Of a DNA stretch of 5,762 nucleotides, positions 5,214-5,762 are shown one piece after another. Below the pieces are notes generated by a model. The model saw only the letters and a list, made by a program, of their open reading frames with translations, did no database searches and was not told the DNA's origin. Source of the stretch: Silvimonas sp. JCM 19000 (GTDB taxonomy: Bacteria > Pseudomonadota > Gammaproteobacteria > Burkholderiales > Chitinibacteraceae); the NCBI GenBank assembly GCA_001313065.1, contig BBFD01000262.1:1-5762 (forward strand), written 5' to 3'. The translations under genes and the position numbers were made by a program. Positions within the stretch are counted from its first letter, which is position 1. The number at the start of each line of letters is the position of its first letter.

Positions 5214-5343
5214 AAGTCAGCGGCAGGAAAACGACGTGTCGGCCGCACCGGCACACTATGACGGACGTGCAAACATCTGTGTTTCCGCAACCGTTTGCAT
5301 CCTGCCAGGCTGTTTACAAATTGTCGGATGAGGCGAAGCTTTC
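5214..5343 (+). promoter_or_regulatory. Potentially structured 5' leader of the FimV-like gene
   Basis: Three nested inverted repeats can pair at once into a branched form: an outer stem GGCAGGA (5222-5228) with TCCTGCC (5300-5306); an inner hairpin GTGT/ACAC plus CGG/CCG (5236-5256, loop 5243-5247, bulge 5251-5252); and a second inner hairpin TGCAAAC (5268-5274) with GTTTGCA (5293-5299). That is a three-way junction shape. It does not match a riboswitch consensus that I can recall. A ~130-nt leader could equally be unstructured in vivo. Confidence 0.3.
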
Positions 5344-5762
5344 TTGATCAAACTGAAATTTCGGTTCGCACTCCTGAACGGGCTGGCCGGTGGCTGGCTG
5401 TATCTCGTCTGTGCCGCCCCGGCACAGGGCGCGACGCTAGGCGCACTGCAGCTACGCTCTGCGTTGGGCGAAAGACTGGACGCGTCCATCCCCGTGACGA
5501 TGGTCGATGGCGAGAACATCGCGAGCAATTGCTTTCAGCTGGTCGCCGCCGCGGATGACGGCATGACCACCTTGCGCAATGCGCGGCTGGTGTTCGACGC
5601 CCAGAGCGCAACACGCGGCACGCTGCAGATCCGCTCCGCCGAGTCGCTGCTGGAACCGCTGGTGGCGCTGGCCGTCAGGCTGCAATGCCCCGGCGAAAGC
5701 GCGGCCAATTTCCAGCGCGAATACCAGATCATGCTCGACCCGCGGGATAGCTTGCCCGCAAG
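5344..5762 (+). CDS. fimV: FimV-like protein, N-terminal part (continues past window)
   Basis: 139 codons are visible before the window ends. An N-terminal membrane/signal segment (~6-29, ending near APAQGA) leads into a FimV N-terminal domain: LGALQLRSALGERLDASIPV (32-51) corresponds to the family's LG-x-L-x-V-x-S-x-LG-x-P-L-x-A-x-I-x-L opening, and FQREYQIMLDP (123-133) to its closing REYT-x-LLDP. FimV/HubP proteins are inner-membrane proteins with periplasmic peptidoglycan-binding regions that organise the cell pole, type IV pili and sometimes chemotaxis or flagella. Two cysteines (63 and 115) inside the domain could form a disulfide. The start must lie after the in-frame TGA at 5329-5331. 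The first usable codon is TTG at 5344, with GAGG 10 bases upstream. TTG with loose spacing suggests modest translation. LysM and TPR parts, if present, would be outside the window, so a shorter FimV-domain protein is possible. Confidence 0.75.
   Translation, partial: MIKLKFRFALLNGLAGGWLYLVCAAPAQGATLGALQLRSALGERLDASIPVTMVDGENIASNCFQLVAAADDGMTTLRNARLVFDAQSATRGTLQIRSAESLLEPLVALAVRLQCPGESAANFQREYQIMLDPRDSLPA

Larger units (their letters stand above)
4893..5343. other. 451-bp intergenic region without a convincing gene, rich in stem-loops
   Basis: Open frames here show no recognisable protein features. Visible structures: GCGGGCG/CGCCCGC (4932-4938 with 4949-4955); CATCGGC/GCCGATG (5073-5079 with 5088-5094, 8-nt loop); GACA plus GCATG pairing with CATGC plus TGTC (5127-5155, one 7-nt bulge); the palindrome CAATATATTG (5155-5164) flanked by TGTCA (5152-5156) and TGACA (5166-5170); an A8 run at 5170-5177; then a promoter and a structured leader described separately. 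None of the hairpins has a clear T-tract. The first 30-40 bases must also hold the LysR gene's own promoter, but I see no strong match. Confidence 0.5.

Noticed and set aside
5214..5306. Cyclic-di-GMP (GEMM) riboswitch upstream of the FimV-like gene
   Set aside because: A GCAAA string is present in the leader, but the rest of the GEMM consensus and its tetraloop-receptor arrangement are not seen.
4918..5331. 137-codon + strand open frame in the intergenic region
   Set aside because: No signal peptide, motif or good ribosome-binding site. It crosses hairpins and the TATAAT promoter and ends just before the FimV-like start.

Overview
This is a GC-rich window (roughly 60% by eye) from a Gram-negative, motile bacterium, most likely a betaproteobacterium. 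The genus is not certain; Neisseriales-type bacteria would fit. The evidence is the mix of genes: a membrane chemoreceptor, a pseudomonad-type GtsA sugar-binding protein, a LysR regulator, a PaaI-like thioesterase and the start of a FimV-like protein with a signal peptide.

Layout from left to right. Bases 1-190 are a scar. The first 100 bases are a slightly degraded copy of the 3' end of the chemoreceptor gene that follows, joined to what looks like the last ~30 codons of a + strand LysR-type regulator. Bases 185-281 are a 97-bp palindromic element with 24-bp terminal inverted repeats (23/24 matching), and its left end supplies the stop codon of the LysR tail. A complete methyl-accepting chemotaxis protein lies on the - strand at 284-1909. 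Its promoter can be read directly and is flanked by two copies of a 14-bp site. Next, also on the - strand, is a GtsA-type sugar-binding protein (2064-3321) broken by one extra base in an A7 run. After a 198-bp divergent intergenic region comes a + strand PaaI-like thioesterase (3520-4039), also broken by one extra base in a T7 run. Its tail overlaps by 74 nt the tail of an intact - strand LysR regulator (3966-4892). The remaining 4893-5343 is a 451-bp region with no convincing gene but several stem-loops, a consensus TATAAT box and a potentially branched leader. It leads into a FimV-like gene (5344 to beyond the window end) that starts at TTG.

How the genes may work together. The sugar-binding protein has no permease or ATPase genes beside it in this window and sits directly upstream of the chemoreceptor on the same strand. 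A sugar-sensing pair (binding protein plus receptor) is therefore a reasonable inference, if the binding protein is functional. Both frameshifts are one extra base in a 7-base A/T homopolymer. Homopolymer sequencing error, true decay, and slippage or phase variation all remain open. The strongest non-coding signals are the 97-bp element, the operator-like repeats around the chemoreceptor promoter, and the structured region upstream of the FimV-like gene. I found no CRISPR array, tRNA, rRNA or insertion-sequence transposase.
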